Source of the DNA: Cinclus cinclus
Lineage: Eukaryota > Chordata > Aves > Passeriformes > Cinclidae
Length of the DNA: 64,000 nt
Direction of reading: 5' to 3'
NCBI RefSeq assembly: GCF_963662255.1
Contig: NC_085060.1
Span: forward strand, 8,805,630 to 8,869,629
Each line of letters starts with the position of its first letter. The stretch's first letter is position 1. A model generated the notes under the pieces. It was given only the letters and a program-made list of their open reading frames with translations. It searched no databases and was not told where the DNA came from. Position numbers and translations under genes: made by a program. Shown in pieces: positions 12,201-26,720 of this stretch.

Positions 12201-15200
12201 AAACTCAGGTCATGGTCTGCTCAAGGGCTGCAGAACAGACAAGATGTACCCCAAGGCAGGGGCAGTGAGCATAAGGAGAGGTGAGCCCAAGTCCCTCCTT
12301 CTTAGCTCATGTGCAATTTATCAATACAGATGTGCACCATGTCTTGGCAAAGTGTTTTCACACACTTCTGAGAAAGATGAGTCCCCCCAATGCTGTCAAC
12401 CTTGTTAAAATAGCAACAAAGCAATATGCTTATCAAAGAAGTATCATAGCCAGGGTAAATCAGCAATGCAGTGTTGATGGTAATTCATCAAATTACTGAA
12501 ATCACTATGTAAGGATTGATTAATTTGGCTACTAATTTGAATTCTAAGGAGGTGACTCTCCTTTTGAGGCAGGTGGTCTTCTGGGATTTCCAGTAAGTCA
12601 ATCAAATTATAATTGCAAGCTGGCTAAATGATATAGAAAATAAATTACCATCTGACACTTCAGCCACTGCAGCAGAACCAGCTGCACACATGTGGTGCAC
12701 GAGGGCTGGGAAGGACTCTCCAATACCTTTTGTTTTGTCACACGGTGTTTACTGACTACAGGGATGAAAAGTCATCAGGGCTCAAGAGCAGAGGGACACT
12801 AGGCTGTGGAGCACATTTGAAGCTGTGGTCTGTCCCTCATCTGCAGTTGCAGCTGCCTGTCGGCGTGTTCCCAGGGATTGTGGATGTGTTTGGTTTAATG
12901 AGAGGGAGCTAAAAGGCCTGCTGCATTTTTAGATGTGTTTGCATGGCTCAGAGTGCTGGATGCAGGTTCTTCTGAGGGAAGCTCTTGCTGACTTCAGCTG
13001 CGTGCCACGGATTGATCACATTGCTTTCAGGTTGCAGAGGGTACTATAGCTACCTCTAAAATACTAAATAGAGGTAACTACTCTTAGCAACCTCTAATCC
13101 ACCCCTAAAAGAAACCAGGGCGTGAAGGGATTTTCTGGGAGCTGGTGATGCTGGGGACTCCTCCTCTTTGCTGTGCTATGACTCCAGCCCTGTTGAGGTC
13201 CCTCACCTCAGTGTGTTACACTGCAGGGTCTGGCCAAGGCTGGGTTTCGGATGCAAGCCACCAGTCCCTGGGGAGCTGATCTCACCCAAATGGCTGCTGC
13301 CAGGAAAGCTCCAGATGCAAGGCTGAGAATTGCCTTCTGTAATGGCTTTTTATCCAGCAAAATGTTTTGTTGCCTTATTTATGACTTCTTCTGTACAATG
13401 GGAGCCTGGGATGAAAAGGCTGAAGGCGTCCTTTAATTTTTGTTTGCAGACTCTCTCTCACTGCTGTGGATTTGCAAGTTCTTTAGCAGGATAAAAGTTG
13501 TGGCTGAGGCTGGCCTTCCTCTGAGTTGTTTCATTATGCTGTTGACATGAACACTAAATCCTGCTTTCCTTTGCTGCGTGCTGAAGGTCAGTGCTGCAGT
13601 ATGATCATAATGAGCCTCATAAGCCAGTGTCTCATCTCGGCAGAGCTCTCTGTGGATTGCCCAAAAAAAAGCCCCAACCATTTATTCTTTAACCTTATCA
13701 GTCTACAGATGCCAAAGGCATCGTGTGAGCCTGAGTCTTGTAGCTCATCGATGTTGGATGATGCTTTGATCTTATGGGACTTGGGGTCTAGCAGAAGGAA
13801 TAAGGCAGTGGAATAAAAGTAGGCAGTGTTTCAGGTAGTAAAGACAATATATTCAGGATCAGAGTGCCCACACTGAAAGTAATGGTCCTTGTGCTGTGTA
13901 TCCTATATAATCTGGCAGGAAGAGGTGGTCATGAAAGCCAATTCTGATTTTTGGCTACTCACAGGTTATGAGAGGTGTATGGAGGAGTTCTTCAGCAGAA
14001 TGCAGGTCCTGAAACAGAGGGAGAAGTTGGAAATGAGCCATTTAAATAAATGCACCTGCAGCTTCACCACCATCTCTCTGATCATGGTTTTCCAGTTAAA
14101 CACCTGCACATTTAGAACCCATTACTATAATAATTTCATGCTCCACTAACTATCCTGGCTATTGGAAACATGGAGGGATAGTCTGGAAATACCCAAACAA
14201 TGTTCTTTTGATTGGGTCTGTTGTTGCATAAATTGACATCGAGAAGTTAGGTTGTTATTTAGATGGTGTGAGTTCCATTTAATTAAAAATACAAAGAGAG
14301 GGAAGAAAAATCACACAAATTTTGGAATAAAGCAGCTGAGAGAAAATGTTTATCAGAGCCTTTGTTATAATCTATACAAGATACATAGATCAGAATCTAT
14401 CTATTTTTGGGGGGAATTGAAAACACCTTGTTGATGTGGCATATCTGCTGTTGTGTTCCCAAGCACATTGCCACCTGCACCACAGGCTGAGGTCCCTCAT
14501 GGACATCTGGGTGTCTCTCTGGATGGATACAGACAACACAGGAGTGTTGGCTTTCCATGCATTTTATTGCTTGGGTCATGGCTGCACCATACCCTGAGTG
14601 TGCAGATAAAGAGCTCAGGGACTCACTATGGTTAGCTGCTCTGGGCATTCACCTTTCTGACTCACCTTCTCTTCTCTTATCTGCTCCATGTTGCTCCTCC
14701 ATGTCGTCCCCCTGCTTGTAGAACGAGGCTGAGCTGATGAAACACAGACTGTCCCTCTCCTGCTTGTTCCTCTTGCAGGTGTCAGTGGTCTCAGCCTTCA
14801 AGTTTACTTCTGTTAGACATGATTACTTCTGAGTCAGTCTCAGGTCAGCAGGAGGGAGTTTGTCTCCTCCATCTTTCAGTTGTCTTAAAATTACATGGAA
14901 TTTAAAGCCTGTTGGAGTGAGGCTACCACTGCAGAAAAGAGGAGAGGAATGGGGTTGTCTAAAGGCTAATTCCTTTCTCTTTTCCCCTTGTCTTCAAGCA
15001 ATAAGCCTGGGAGACTGCCCTGCTGAACAGGGATGTGCTAGGGAAGGAAGGGAGCATCCCACACTCTGGTCCAAGGCAGAAGCTTCTGAAAGCTCCTCCC
15101 CTACCTGGTGGTCTGCCCTGGTGCTCTGTTCTTGGTCAGGCTGGCTGTGACATTATGTACTTGCAAAGCCCCACTGTGTGTGACCCCAGGAGAGTTAATT

Positions 15201-18200
15201 CACTCCCCCTTAGCCACCTGCAGGAGGGTGGATAGCACGAGCTGTCGTTAGAGTGTGGGAGCTTTCCTTTGGATTTGTGAGCTGAAACAAGGATCCGGGG
15301 ACCTTTATGGGGCTGAATTTAGAGCCATACTTGCTGCTCAGCACAGTAAAGAAGAGATTGCTGTAGGAGCCAAGGGAAGGTGCTCATCAGTGATCCAGAC
15401 AGTGTGTGACAGCTGATTCAGCCTGGATCGGGCAGCCGAGCGTGCAGCACAGTGGGTTTGTGTACCCTGCTCCATCCCTGTTACAAATGGTCCTGGGCAA
15501 GAGCTGCTTGCTGACGGTGCAGACACCCCTGGGAGAGGGAGGGAGGCAGCTGCAGAGCCGGTGCTGTGCCAAAGCCAATTATCCAGGCGTGTTTTTCAGC
15601 AGGAGGGAAAAACAAAGTACGAGAGCAAGGAAATTTGCAAACTCCAAAAGCTGCCTTATTCTTAGGTTTTGCTTTATTTCAAAGCTGTATCTGCCTCACT
15701 AGAGATCCAAGTTTCCTCCTGTGTGCTCCTCCTTTCCAAGGCAGGCTCTCCTGTGCCTTTACCATCCTCAGTGTGGTAAGAGGTGTCTTAAAAATGGCAA
15801 AGAGCAGAAATACCTCCTCTTCCCTGGGTAATCTGTCAGTGTCCTGGTTAGTGGTACGCCTGCCCACAGGCATCATTCTGTGCTGTGCTTTGCATGAAGC
15901 TCACTCTTCTTAGTGGCCCTGATGAGTGAGCAAAGTACTAAGTCAAAAAATCTGACTGCAAAATGAGGGCATGGCATTATTTCTCCTCTGCTAGCTGGAG
16001 CCCTCGGAAGTGTCAGTACAGTTTTTACATTTATCGCTAAGGCTGGCTCCACTGTGGATATATATTCCTGCCACATTCAGGTTCTTTGACACTAACTTGC
16101 CCAATTCTTTTACGATGTAGCTGATTTGTCCCATGATTTCCTTCTGCAGAGCAGTACACAAAAATCTGCATGTTGCAATCTGTTTAGCACTCGTGTTCCC
16201 CCCTTTGTTTTCCTTTTCATCTACTATTAATTGTCATCTGGACAAAGTAGTTTTTTATTGTGTTAATAATTGCTGGTGCACTGGTTCTGGAGCAATGCTT
16301 ACAGCACCTGTGATGCCTTCTGGATGGGAAGGTGGCCACCAGCAGCCCCCTCCTGCCAGCATCACACTCTTTCAGCCACATGATGAATAGCCAGGCTTTG
16401 AGTTGCGACCAGAAGAGAAATGTTAAGGCAGGCAGAGGTGTAAAATCAGCTGAGGTTTGGTCCTGAGTTTTTGCAGGCACCTAGTGGGAATAAAGGGACT
16501 GCTTCTATCATTTGGTCTTTGGAAGAAGAATGGGCTGACACAAACCAGCAGGCAGTTTTCTGGCCACATGCTGCTTAATAACACAGTCAGTATTGATTAA
16601 CTGTAGTTTTAAGCCTGTTTGGACAATTCAGCCACTTGACTGAGGGGTTGGAACACAGTGGAAGAAATGTTAATAAGTGTAGCTCCCCATTTGATCATGA
16701 GTTTAAATTTTAAAATCCTTCATGTATGAATTGAGTTATTGTATTCCCAGGGAGAAGCCAGTTTGATTTATGACCTTTTGATGTCCCAAATACAATTAGC
16801 ACTCCATCAGTATGCAGATACTATCACGGGGTCCAATGACTTGAATGACTTCCAGTTACCCCTCTATCAGCAAAAGGTGTCAGAGCTAATGAAATTCTCT
16901 CCAAAAATTATTGATTCATTAGACAACACAATCCTTTGGCTGTCCTTTGCCCAGTGAGCTGTCAGGAAAAATGCATCTTGGGATGTCAGAATGTTCCTCC
17001 TGTTTCTCGTCACAGTTCTTTCTTCTCTCTGATGCTCCCTGGGGTCACATACATTGTACACTGCTTGTAGTAGCACACTGGCAGCTTTTGAACACCCAAA
17101 AAATGTGACCCAACCCTCTGCACAGGGTTGTGCAGTGCAGATCTGCCTGGCAGAACAGATGTAGTCTCCTGAGCCAAGGTGCTCGCATGGCCAAAATTCA
17201 AGCTGAAAGACAGCAAGTGCATCTTGGAGGATGTGGGGTAAAGGAGGTAGATATGCTGATTTGCAGAAAACTTGGTAATTCCTGTGTTTGACTTGGCACC
17301 AGGGATATTCCTAACAGATTAATGACAGCCATAGCCCCACAGAAATATTTTTTAAAAACTCTTAGTGACAGCATTGAAACCTTATGTAAATAAATCTCTT
17401 TCCTGTGCTCCCTGCAATATGTTAAGACACTATTCATGCTCTTTTTTACCGTGCGAGGGAGTTGGAGAACACAGAGCCATAGAGCTTAGCCAGAACTGAA
17501 CAGAACTTCATGTTTCTTGTTTCCTTTCTTCATGGATACACTTTGGGCTGTTTTCCCTTCAACTAATTACCATGATGATAGCTGCAATGTTTCCAGATGC
17601 TTTTCTAATTTATTTCCTTTCCTAAACAACCACTGGAATGGCAGGAAATGCTAAAATAGCAGCAGACAACCAGGGTGCTGCACAGCTGAGGCCAGACTCA
17701 GTGACAGCTTGTGCCTGCTCGTGTAGCACGGAAGTCTTTACTCACCCAGTATCCGGAGCAAATGAAATTTGATGAGCCTTCTGCCTTTTCTGAGGGGGAA
17801 CTGGGTGGTTGTTTTCTTGCCCTCTTCACACTGCCAGCTCTGTGCACCAATTAATCCATGCTAAAAGGACTTACAATGAGCTTGTTATTCTGTGGGCTTG
17901 TGAAGTGGCGGCTCGCCAGATTTGAGCTCGTTTCAGATGTTTAATAGATAGAAAGTTGATCACTTGGCAGCTGAACCCACACCCTGGAGACTCTCCCAAG
18001 GCTGTGAAACTCTCTGGGATCCAGCAGCTTGGGAAAGGCCAGGTATTCATGAGATAGAATAACTTTTAGCCTAACTAAAAACAAACACCTGGATACCTGC
18101 CTGAGCTTCATATTTGAACCCTGTCGTGGATGCCCCCTCTGTTGACGCAGTGCTGTCCTGTTTCATCTTCCCATCAATACAGGCAGTGATAAACAAATAG

Positions 18201-21200
18201 AAAGATAATCACTAGCAGATTAGCTGTTGCTTTGGAAGATTATGCTTCAAAGTTATGCAAATTTTGCTCTCTTCATTGAATCCAGCATGCACATAGAACT
18301 AAATTTTCTTGTTTTATTTGCCTTGTTTGTAATAATAAAAAGCACCAGCTGAAAAACATATCCGGAGCCTATAAATATGGATTTGTTTGAGGCAAGATGC
18401 TTCTCAGGCAAACTTAGAAGGATCCTTGCCAGCAATTTATGAGGACAGGCTGTGTGTGATCCCAGGAGAATATTTTGCCATCAACATCAGATGACACCTT
18501 AAAAGACAGAAGGAAATCTTAGCTAAGGGCAGCAGCAACCCCGGCACAGGGAGATTTTTTTGTCGTTGTTTTTGCAGTTTTGGAATATCTCTTTTTTTAA
18601 CCAAATTAGTGCAAAAATAAAAGTAGAAATAAAAGCATTAGTACAAAATAAGAGCAGTAAGTATCACTGTTTGGGGACAGGGTTAGAGGTCACAGTTTGT
18701 ACAGAGAGCATCAAAGCAGGCTTGCTGCAAATGCTTTCTGTGTAAAGCTTAAGGATGGGCTGTCCAGGGGAGGAATATGGGCAATAAATTGCCTGCAAGT
18801 CTACAGACTGCAGAGTCCCTCAATGATGGCAGATGTTGTGCAAAATAGCCTGTTCCAGTGTTCTGAGTGTTGTGCCAGAAAATCAGCAAGATAGCAGCAA
18901 AAGTAATGAAATTTGGTGGTTGAAATCAGCAGAGGGAGAGTCGTTTGTGCTGGGTGTTATTTTTTCTTCCAGATTACTATATTTTGAGTCTTCTGGGCTC
19001 TGTTGTGCTTTAGTGGACCTAGGTAGTTGGAGCATGGGCTAAATTCAGGCTTTTGCAAACTTGGCAGGCAGAGGTGCTTTCGGTTCATCTGTTGTTGCAG
19101 AGCATGCAGATAGCCCAGGAAATGGGTGAAATACATGAAAATTCAGTGTTCAGATTGCTGCCTTTTCCTAAATCCTTTCACAAGCCCTTGGAGTATCTGA
19201 TCTGAGCCCTGTATCGTTCTCTTCAGTTTGCCTCTCTGCAGTTTGTCTTGGGAAGACCTTAGATGGTGATGACAAAAAGCCACAAAAGAAATATAAATAA
19301 AAGGGCATTAGTTTGACAGGAGACCTTACACCTGCTTTTACCCTTTGTGATCTGCTGCAAAGGAAACAGAGTTTTGGGGAGTTAGAACTTCCCTCACTAA
19401 AACACATTTGATCCCACAGTGCTGACAGAGAAACAGAACCCACTTGCAGCTGTCCCTGGTTAAATGAGGGACAAAGCTGAATCCTGATGTTTCATAGCCC
19501 CAGGTAGAGTGTTGGACTCTGGGAATGATCTGCTGACCCCCACCACAGTGGAATTCTCTTTGGTTGGCCCTATATCTGCTGCAGCAGCATGTGGAGAGGT
19601 GCCCAGCTCCAGCTCCTGCATCATTCCACCTTCTAGCACAGGAAGGTGACAAGGTGTGACTGCTGTGGGCTCTTCTCTGGCAGCAGATGAGCACCTTGGT
19701 GCATAAATGATCGTCTCACACCTCGATGCTCAAATCAGCATCACAGCAGAGCCCAGAGAGGTCCAGATGCCCTGCCGGATTAACCAGGGTTTAAATGTGT
19801 TTGGGTTTTTTCTCCGTCCTGGGCATGCAGTAGGTTTTGCATTGCTTGTTGGAAAAGCCTGCATGTGCCGCTCGGATCCCTCTCCTGCCTCTTCAGCCTA
19901 TTTTGGGATGGCCTATTTTTGGCTTGCAGCACAGGTGACGTGCCTGGGAAAAGCAGCATCGCTAACGATGGCTGCGGCGCTGCTGGGAGGATGACACCTT
20001 GCTGTTCCTCTGAAATGAAGGGTTTAGATGAGTCACTGCCTTGTGATTTATTGGAAAGTTTTGGTTGTCATGCTGCTTCTCAGCAGCTGACACAGAGAAG
20101 GAGAATGAAGTCCACCCCACAACAAAACTGCTAGAGAAGAAAGCTGAATGACATGTTCTATCCATTGCAGCCTTTGGTATAGGATGGGGTGATTGTTACA
20201 CTAGTCTAGATAAAAATATAATGCAGTTAGAACTGTGGATATGCTTGCTCTCAAAAATACTAATGTTAGGCAACTACTCTTTTTTTTGCACGTGTATCCT
20301 GCAAATCAAGTGAGATCCAGCTCTAGAGCATTTGATTAGTACCTTCAGTGTTCAGCTCAGTTAAATCTCCTGGTTGAGAGCTGTTCCTAAAAACACTTAA
20401 AAGTTATGTCTTGTTATAAACTATCTAAAGCCTGTTATTTAGCTGTGATTGGTATGTTTGTGTGCAGAACAGAGTGTGCTTTGTTTATTGAGGCTTTTAT
20501 TTCCCTAACATACTGCAACTGGATTCATGTCCCAGGTCCTACACCCTGCTGTAGTGAAAGCAGTCCTGTGTTTGTTCAAATACTCTATTTATTGGCCATA
20601 TCTTGGTGGTTTGTTAAAAGGAGAAATTAAAATGTTTACAGTCACATTCCCCTAAGTTGTCTCAGGCTAAGTGAGGCTTGCAAATGATGTGCTGGAATTA
20701 AATCCCAATTACGTTAATAAGGAGAAAGCAATTGGAAAGCTGCACATGTGTCTGTACTGGGGCACCAAGGATGTTGAGTGTCAGCAACAGGTACAGGGCT
20801 GAGGTTTCAAGAGCCCTTGAGCTTGCAGAGCTGCTTCCATTAGTGCTAACAGGAAAGTTTGTCCCTTTGCTTTATACTGAGACAACACGAGAAACTGGAA
20901 ATAGAATAGAAAAGCAGGAGCTGTTCTGTTACTGCCCTAACATGCTAGTGAAGAGTATGGTGTAAGGATAGCAACATACTGCAGCAGAAGGAATTGTAGA
21001 AGCAGAAGGAACATTTGTAAACCTGTGCCTGGTGTGAGTTCAGCACAGCCACCACCCTCTTGCCATCCCTTCCTCCCTGATATCCAGAGCTACTCCTCTC
21101 AAATGAATACATCAATGTGGCTTGAGCTGTTTTGGCTGCAAGACCAAAGCTTGGAGAGCATATGTTTCCCAGAGTAATTCAGAGAACCTATAATATATAG

Positions 21201-22544
21201 TGTTCACAACTGGTCTCCAGTTGTGAATTTTTAATTATGCCAGATCATTTTCAGTAAATGGGACTTCAGGCTCAATTAGGGCTGTCAGATCAAATTTTTC
21301 ACTCACCTACTGTTGAACTCATCCAATGTTGTTTGCAATAATTGCCAAATCCACAGGAAAGGTGAGACTTGCAAAAAAGGAATGTCTGTGGTGTTTCCTA
21401 TTCTTACAGCCTCCTTTAGCAGTGATAGGAGCACTGGATGCAAGGGAAAGTAATGTTGATATTTAGACTGTTGGGAAGTATTTTTGCCTGAAATAGCAAG
21501 AATACAAAGTCTGGTCTTTATATACATCAAGGCAGCTTGTCTTGCCAAGTCCAAAAACTTGCATCTTAAAAAAATCAGATAATTTGTCTAGTATGAGTGC
21601 AGTCTTGTGGGGCACTGGTCTATTGTGGGGTCTTGGCTCAGGATGCCAGACCTGTATATGAGATGTGATGGTCTGGTTGGAAGGACGTGACCGGCAGGCT
21701 TGTGAGGAACTTGCACTGGTACTGGGGGAAGCAGTGCTCCTTCCCCTGTTCCTCCTAAAGGCTTGTCCCATCCTGGGGCTGCCCCACTGCTCTGATAATT
21801 CCACTGGAAGAGTATTTGCTCTGTGCCTTTCTATTTCTTCAGCTTGCTCTAGCTGTTGTCTCTCTAAAGCAGAGACAAGGAAGATGCCCGGATAGCAAAA
21901 AAATGTCGCCTTTGCTCTATAGATCCATGCAAAATTTGGTTTTGAAAATAAATGGGCATCTCTGTATGCAGTGACCTGGAAGAGGCTGAACATTTCTGTT
22001 TACCAGGCTGGTGCTATGCAGGGGCAGCTTTCCTCCTTCCTCTGGCTCCTGGGGCACCACAGAGCCACACAGAAATGCACAGAGCATCTTCTAAAATAAA
22101 CCCTGAGCCTACAGAATGGTTTATCCCTCACAAGCTGCCCGGTGCAGGTACCTGTGGAGAGGCCCCCTCTGCTCACCACAGGGAAGTGGGATATGTATCC
22201 AGACTCGCTGTCTAGGTGCAGAAGTGCATGGAGAGGTTTATTTGGAACAGAAAACAGCACACAGAAATAGCGAACTGTCTCAGGTCAGCCAGCTCTGCAC
22301 TGGGATGCTCAGCTGTTTGCAGACAAATTGCACCCAGGCTCTCTGCCGTGCTCCTTCGGTGTCTCTCATGGATAATGTGAGCCTCTCAGCCACATCTGCC
22401 AGAGAGGTGTTTGAAGCAAAGTCCCTAACAGATGTTGAATGGTGCAGTGATGTCCACTGACTGCGTTCCTTCCTCAGCTAAAGGCAGCGGGGAGCCAGGC
22501 TGGCAGTGCTGTGAACCTGCTCTGAAGAACAGAAAGCCCGTGGA
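9250..22544 (+). other. Presumed HS6ST2 intron, between CR1 and TG microsatellite
   Basis: No supported exon or transposable element. The sequence is unique-looking, mixed in composition, with a canonical G-quadruplex word at 12160-12181, a two-part hairpin at 13029-13093 and a perfect short hairpin at 21203-21227. An AT-rich stretch around 18170-18440 (octamer ATGCAAAT at 18255-18262) resembles conserved non-coding DNA. Open frames here, the longest being 176 codons on the minus strand at 21463-21993, have no recognisable protein content. Confidence 0.6.
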
Positions 22545-22571
22545 TGTGTGTGTGTGTGTATGTGTGTGTGT

Positions 22572-22612
<41 letters not shown>

Positions 22613-22613
22613 T
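22545..22613 (+). repeat. TG dinucleotide microsatellite
   Basis: About 69 bases of TG repeat are interrupted three times by TA steps. The TA interruptions usually slow slippage. The tract is alternating purine-pyrimidine and so can adopt Z-DNA. Confidence 0.97.
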
Positions 22614-25600
22614 TCTTGGGGACCGGCTGCCCTCACTGCTCCCAAAAGGTTTGGAGAGGTTGCGCTTATTTTTTTCTTAAATTCCAGAGCAGAACAAAAC
22701 CTAAGGAATGGGAGGGAAGGGGATAAAATGAGGTGAAACCAGTGTGAGTAAGCAATGTGCCTTCCTTGTCTGCTCCCTGAAGAAATGGGTACGTGGAAAG
22801 AACAGGGTGGTGGGGTGTAGATGGTGGAGCCTTTTCCTGACTATCCACTTTCTGGCAGTGTTTCAGTCTGCTCAGGGACTGCAGTGAAATGAGAGCTGGG
22901 GTATAAACAGCAGCATCCCTATGGATCGCTGTCCCTTCAGCTCTCCCACGATGGCAGCACCAGCTAATGGACCAGGTGGTGTTGGGCAGAGGGTGTGTTT
23001 ACCCAGCCACTTACCTGAGCTCCAGCAATGGATTTTGACATCACTTAGCCCTCTGGCAAGTTAATAACCTGCAATCTCTCCTCATCCTCGTAGTAAAACA
23101 CTGACCCAGGTGAAGTCTGTGCTAACTGGGCAGAAGAAAATTCTTTCTCCCAGCCAATAGCTGGCACCTACGATCTGGTCCTGGCTCCAGTGGGCACTCT
23201 GCTGACTGGCAGCTGTACTCCTCCACTCCTGTTACCTTGCAGACTGTTTCCTCACCCATTTCTCCTGTGTGTGCTCTCTTCTGACCCATGTATTTTTGTT
23301 GCTGAGCCCTTCTCTGTGTTTGATGCCTTTTCCTTGTGACAGGGAACAGCCAGTTCTCTCTGCACACTTCTATCTTCTCCCTTGTTTAATCCAAGAAAAC
23401 CATTAAACAACAATAGAACTACATCAGCAGCGGCACTCAGCAGAACTGGCTTTTCCTACTCTTCTGGCATTTTGCATCTTTGTCCCATTTTTATGCCTGA
23501 TTTGAGATGACATATCAGCTGCTCTTGGCAGGAGGTCTGTAAAACGTCACTGGCACTCTTGGGACATGGTGAATGCTGTTCTTCAGCAAAGCCATCAAGC
23601 AGTACCTCTGCATTCTGCCCCTGCTGCATCTGCCAGCCTTCCATGCTAAGTATCACCCTGCATGTCCATCTCATCTCAGACACAGGTGACAGGAGACACT
23701 TCTGCTGTCAGGCCGACTGCAGTTCCCAGCAATTCCTGCTCTCCATAGCCAGCTGGGTGTTTTCCCCTATATCCCTTCTCAATGCTTATTTATCTTCTAC
23801 CCCAATTTAACAGAGGAGTCTCCACATAAAGGAGCCAATTAAAAAATTACGGGGAGTGTGGTGAGAGGGGAGGGAGGTGGACAGTATGTTCATAGGAGGC
23901 TGATTTCTTTAGAAAATGAGGCTAAAAATAAGTTCAGTAATATTTTACTGAGTATTTGCTTCAAAGCAATCTGCTGAGTGTGTCTCACTCCTTCCTGCTC
24001 TGAGTGTCTAACTGCTATCGTGTTCTTGGCTGTAATTTTCTCTGCACTTTTAGGGAGGCTGTGAGATCTTTGCTAATCACAGAGGGCAGACAAACCTTCC
24101 ATTTTAAAGGTCTCATAATAAGCAAAAAAGAGAAGGAAGTAGCACAGTAAATGGCACAGAGCTCCAGTGAATCTGCCATGGAAAGATGAAAGCTTGCTCT
24201 CTGGTTGCCAATATTTGAAGTGGCACCTCTGAAGTCTCTGGCAGGGTGTTAAGCCACCACTGCTGTTGGCATGAGCCAGTTACCTGATGACAACCAGCTC
24301 CTCCACGCTGTGTCTGATGTGGGGGTAGCACAGCACCTCAGATGAGCACACACAACCAGGGACCAGCTCCGCAAGTGCAGTAGTGGTGAAAAGGACATGG
24401 CTTTGAATTCCCTTCATAAAATTAGCCATATGGTGCTGACTGAGTCTCCTGCATTTTAGAGATTTGAATGGCCTGATGTCTGTGTCCTTTACAAGGCAGA
24501 GCACAGCCCACAGTGCCCCTACATCCCGACTCTCCTTTCTCACCAGTAGCCAAGGGGTGCTGGATGGTTGTTCACAGAGCATCTTGTGTTGAGCACCATC
24601 AGCCTGACAGCCAGGCAGGAGAGCACTCCGGTATTAATTAACTCGTCCTGCCAAGAGCAGATATTGATTTGCTTTTACAGGACTTTGATGAGTCTCAATT
24701 ATGATTCTATGGAGGTAGGAAGGTTTCCTGCCCTCAGAAGACTAGAGCAGCCATAATTATAAAATAATTGTGCTTGTTTTCTTCTAAAGTAGTATTTTAT
24801 TATTTGATGAATCTCTTGTTTGTACTGAGTCGACAATACGACTTCACAAATGACTTGTTTACTGTCGTGCTTTGATTTATAATTCTCCCTTAAAATTTCA
24901 GAGGGTGGGGTGGTTTTTTTTCCCAGATATGCATTCAAATTACTGTAAAAGTAGGTCACATCATATTTGTGCAGATGTTCCCCTTCCCCTCTCGCTGCAG
25001 CTCCCCACTGGTGTATGGGCTGACAATAAGTTTGTGCTGATGACCCAAGGCAGCACTTAGCAAAAGGTGAGCCAATCTCATAAATCTTTCACAGTGATCC
25101 TGCTGTGTGTTAAAAGCTTACGTGTACTTTGGAATATTAATTAAAGACAGTTAAACGGCATTTTTTAAAACTGTGTCCTTCGTGTCTCCTACTTAGAAGG
25201 GACACTTGTTCTGCATTAGCCTTGCCTGCACAGTCCCCTGAAGTGCTGGCTGGGGTTTGGGAGGGTGCAGGTCAGCCTTGCTGCTGTGCCAGCCGTGATG
25301 TCCCCAAGTTCAGAGAATAGTGGGAGGGGTGTCTCCACCTGCTTTGCTCCACCAGAGCTGCTGTGACCTGCCATGAAGCTGGGGAGAGGTTTTATGTTGG
25401 TTTGTGTGGAGAAGAGAAGCAAAAGCAGGTTAGAAGCACAGAAGGGTAAGGCAGAAGCTGGTCTGGCAGCAGCTGCGAGAGCTAAGGGGGTCAGATGTAG
25501 CAGGAAGGAGATTTATACCACTGTTTCCTCTGCACTGAATAGGAGTTTTCCCTTAGGAGGTTTTTATGGAGAGGTGCGAAGAGCTGTTAAGTCATTAGTG

Positions 25601-25974
25601 CAGTTTCCCATTGTGGTAGCATTATTCCCTGTTATCTCCACTTTATAGCTCCTCTTTCTCACCAGTGACTACTGACCCAATAAATATTTGTCCTGACTGT
25701 ATTATCTGCATCCCAAATGCTTACCTTGTCCTCTGGCATGCAACTTAAAGACATTACAGCCCCTTTTTCTACCTGACAGGGAGAGTCTGGCAAGTGCTGG
25801 TTGCTAATGCCTGCTCAGGAAACAAATCCTGACCTTGGGTAAGGGCTGGGCAAGTTTCCCCCCACAAAAACACTTTTCTTCCTTCAGCTTTTAAACCCTC
25901 GACTTCGAAGACGTCCTTGACGAAGCAGCTTCTAAAGCAATCTCCCTGTTTCACAGCACCAGCTCTTTGCCTTC

Positions 25975-25995
25975 TTTTTTTTTTTTTTTTTTTTT
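25975..25995 (+). repeat. T homopolymer (21 nt)
   Basis: Uninterrupted T run. Read on the minus strand it is an A run, but no AATAAA precedes it on that strand, so a retrocopy is not supported. Confidence 0.9.
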
Positions 25996-26720
25996 CTATT
26001 CCATTAACGCAGTGCTTTGCAGCCAGCACTCCTGTTAATTAGGTGCTAATTTATTATTCCAGCCAGCTGTTGTTGCTGTGTAACCCACCCCTCCACAGAG
26101 ATACACCCCAGCCCCAGGCTGTCTCAGGTGTGGGTTTTGGGTGTTCTTTCAACCATGGCATGGCTATAGGCTGGGTGACCAGCAGCCCCTAATTAACATC
26201 CAAGGGAGACACCAAGGCTGCCCTGGCCATGAAGGAGGAAAATGAGGCCCCGTGGACACTCCAGGGATGTTTTTCAGTATTTCCTTCCCCAGCTCAGTGC
26301 ATGTTCATGCCTGTGCATGAACCCCTACTCCAACATAGTCTTTTCCAGGCAAATAATCCCCATGAACGCTGACAGGATCTTCTCCTGGGGGGCTTATGTC
26401 TCATGGTCAGTTGGTTTTAAGAGGTGTGATTGCTAATTGGAGCACATGCCATCCCTCTCCCATCTGGGCTGCTTCATGTCCATTAAAATCCAACAGCATC
26501 TCTGCGGGGTGAAGATAAGTCACACTAGCAAAACTGGACAGCAGTTTTCTCACCCTATTCTTAAAATTTTTTCTTCAAATATTCACAAGAGCTTTTTTGA
26601 TGGAAAATCAACTAGTAAAAACTCCTGAAGAGAGAAGTAATTATCCAGCTGGTTCTTGTTAGTGCATTTCATAGCTATCAAAAGCAATGTTCTCCTAGCT
26701 CCCTGCCCTTGCTTCAATTC

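Noticed and set aside
21463..21993. 176-codon minus-strand frame in the intron
   Set aside because: No recognisable domain, mixed composition typical of chance frames, and no flanking splice or transcript signal that I could support.
22432..22736. Cys-Val repeat frames
   Set aside because: Translation of the TG microsatellite.
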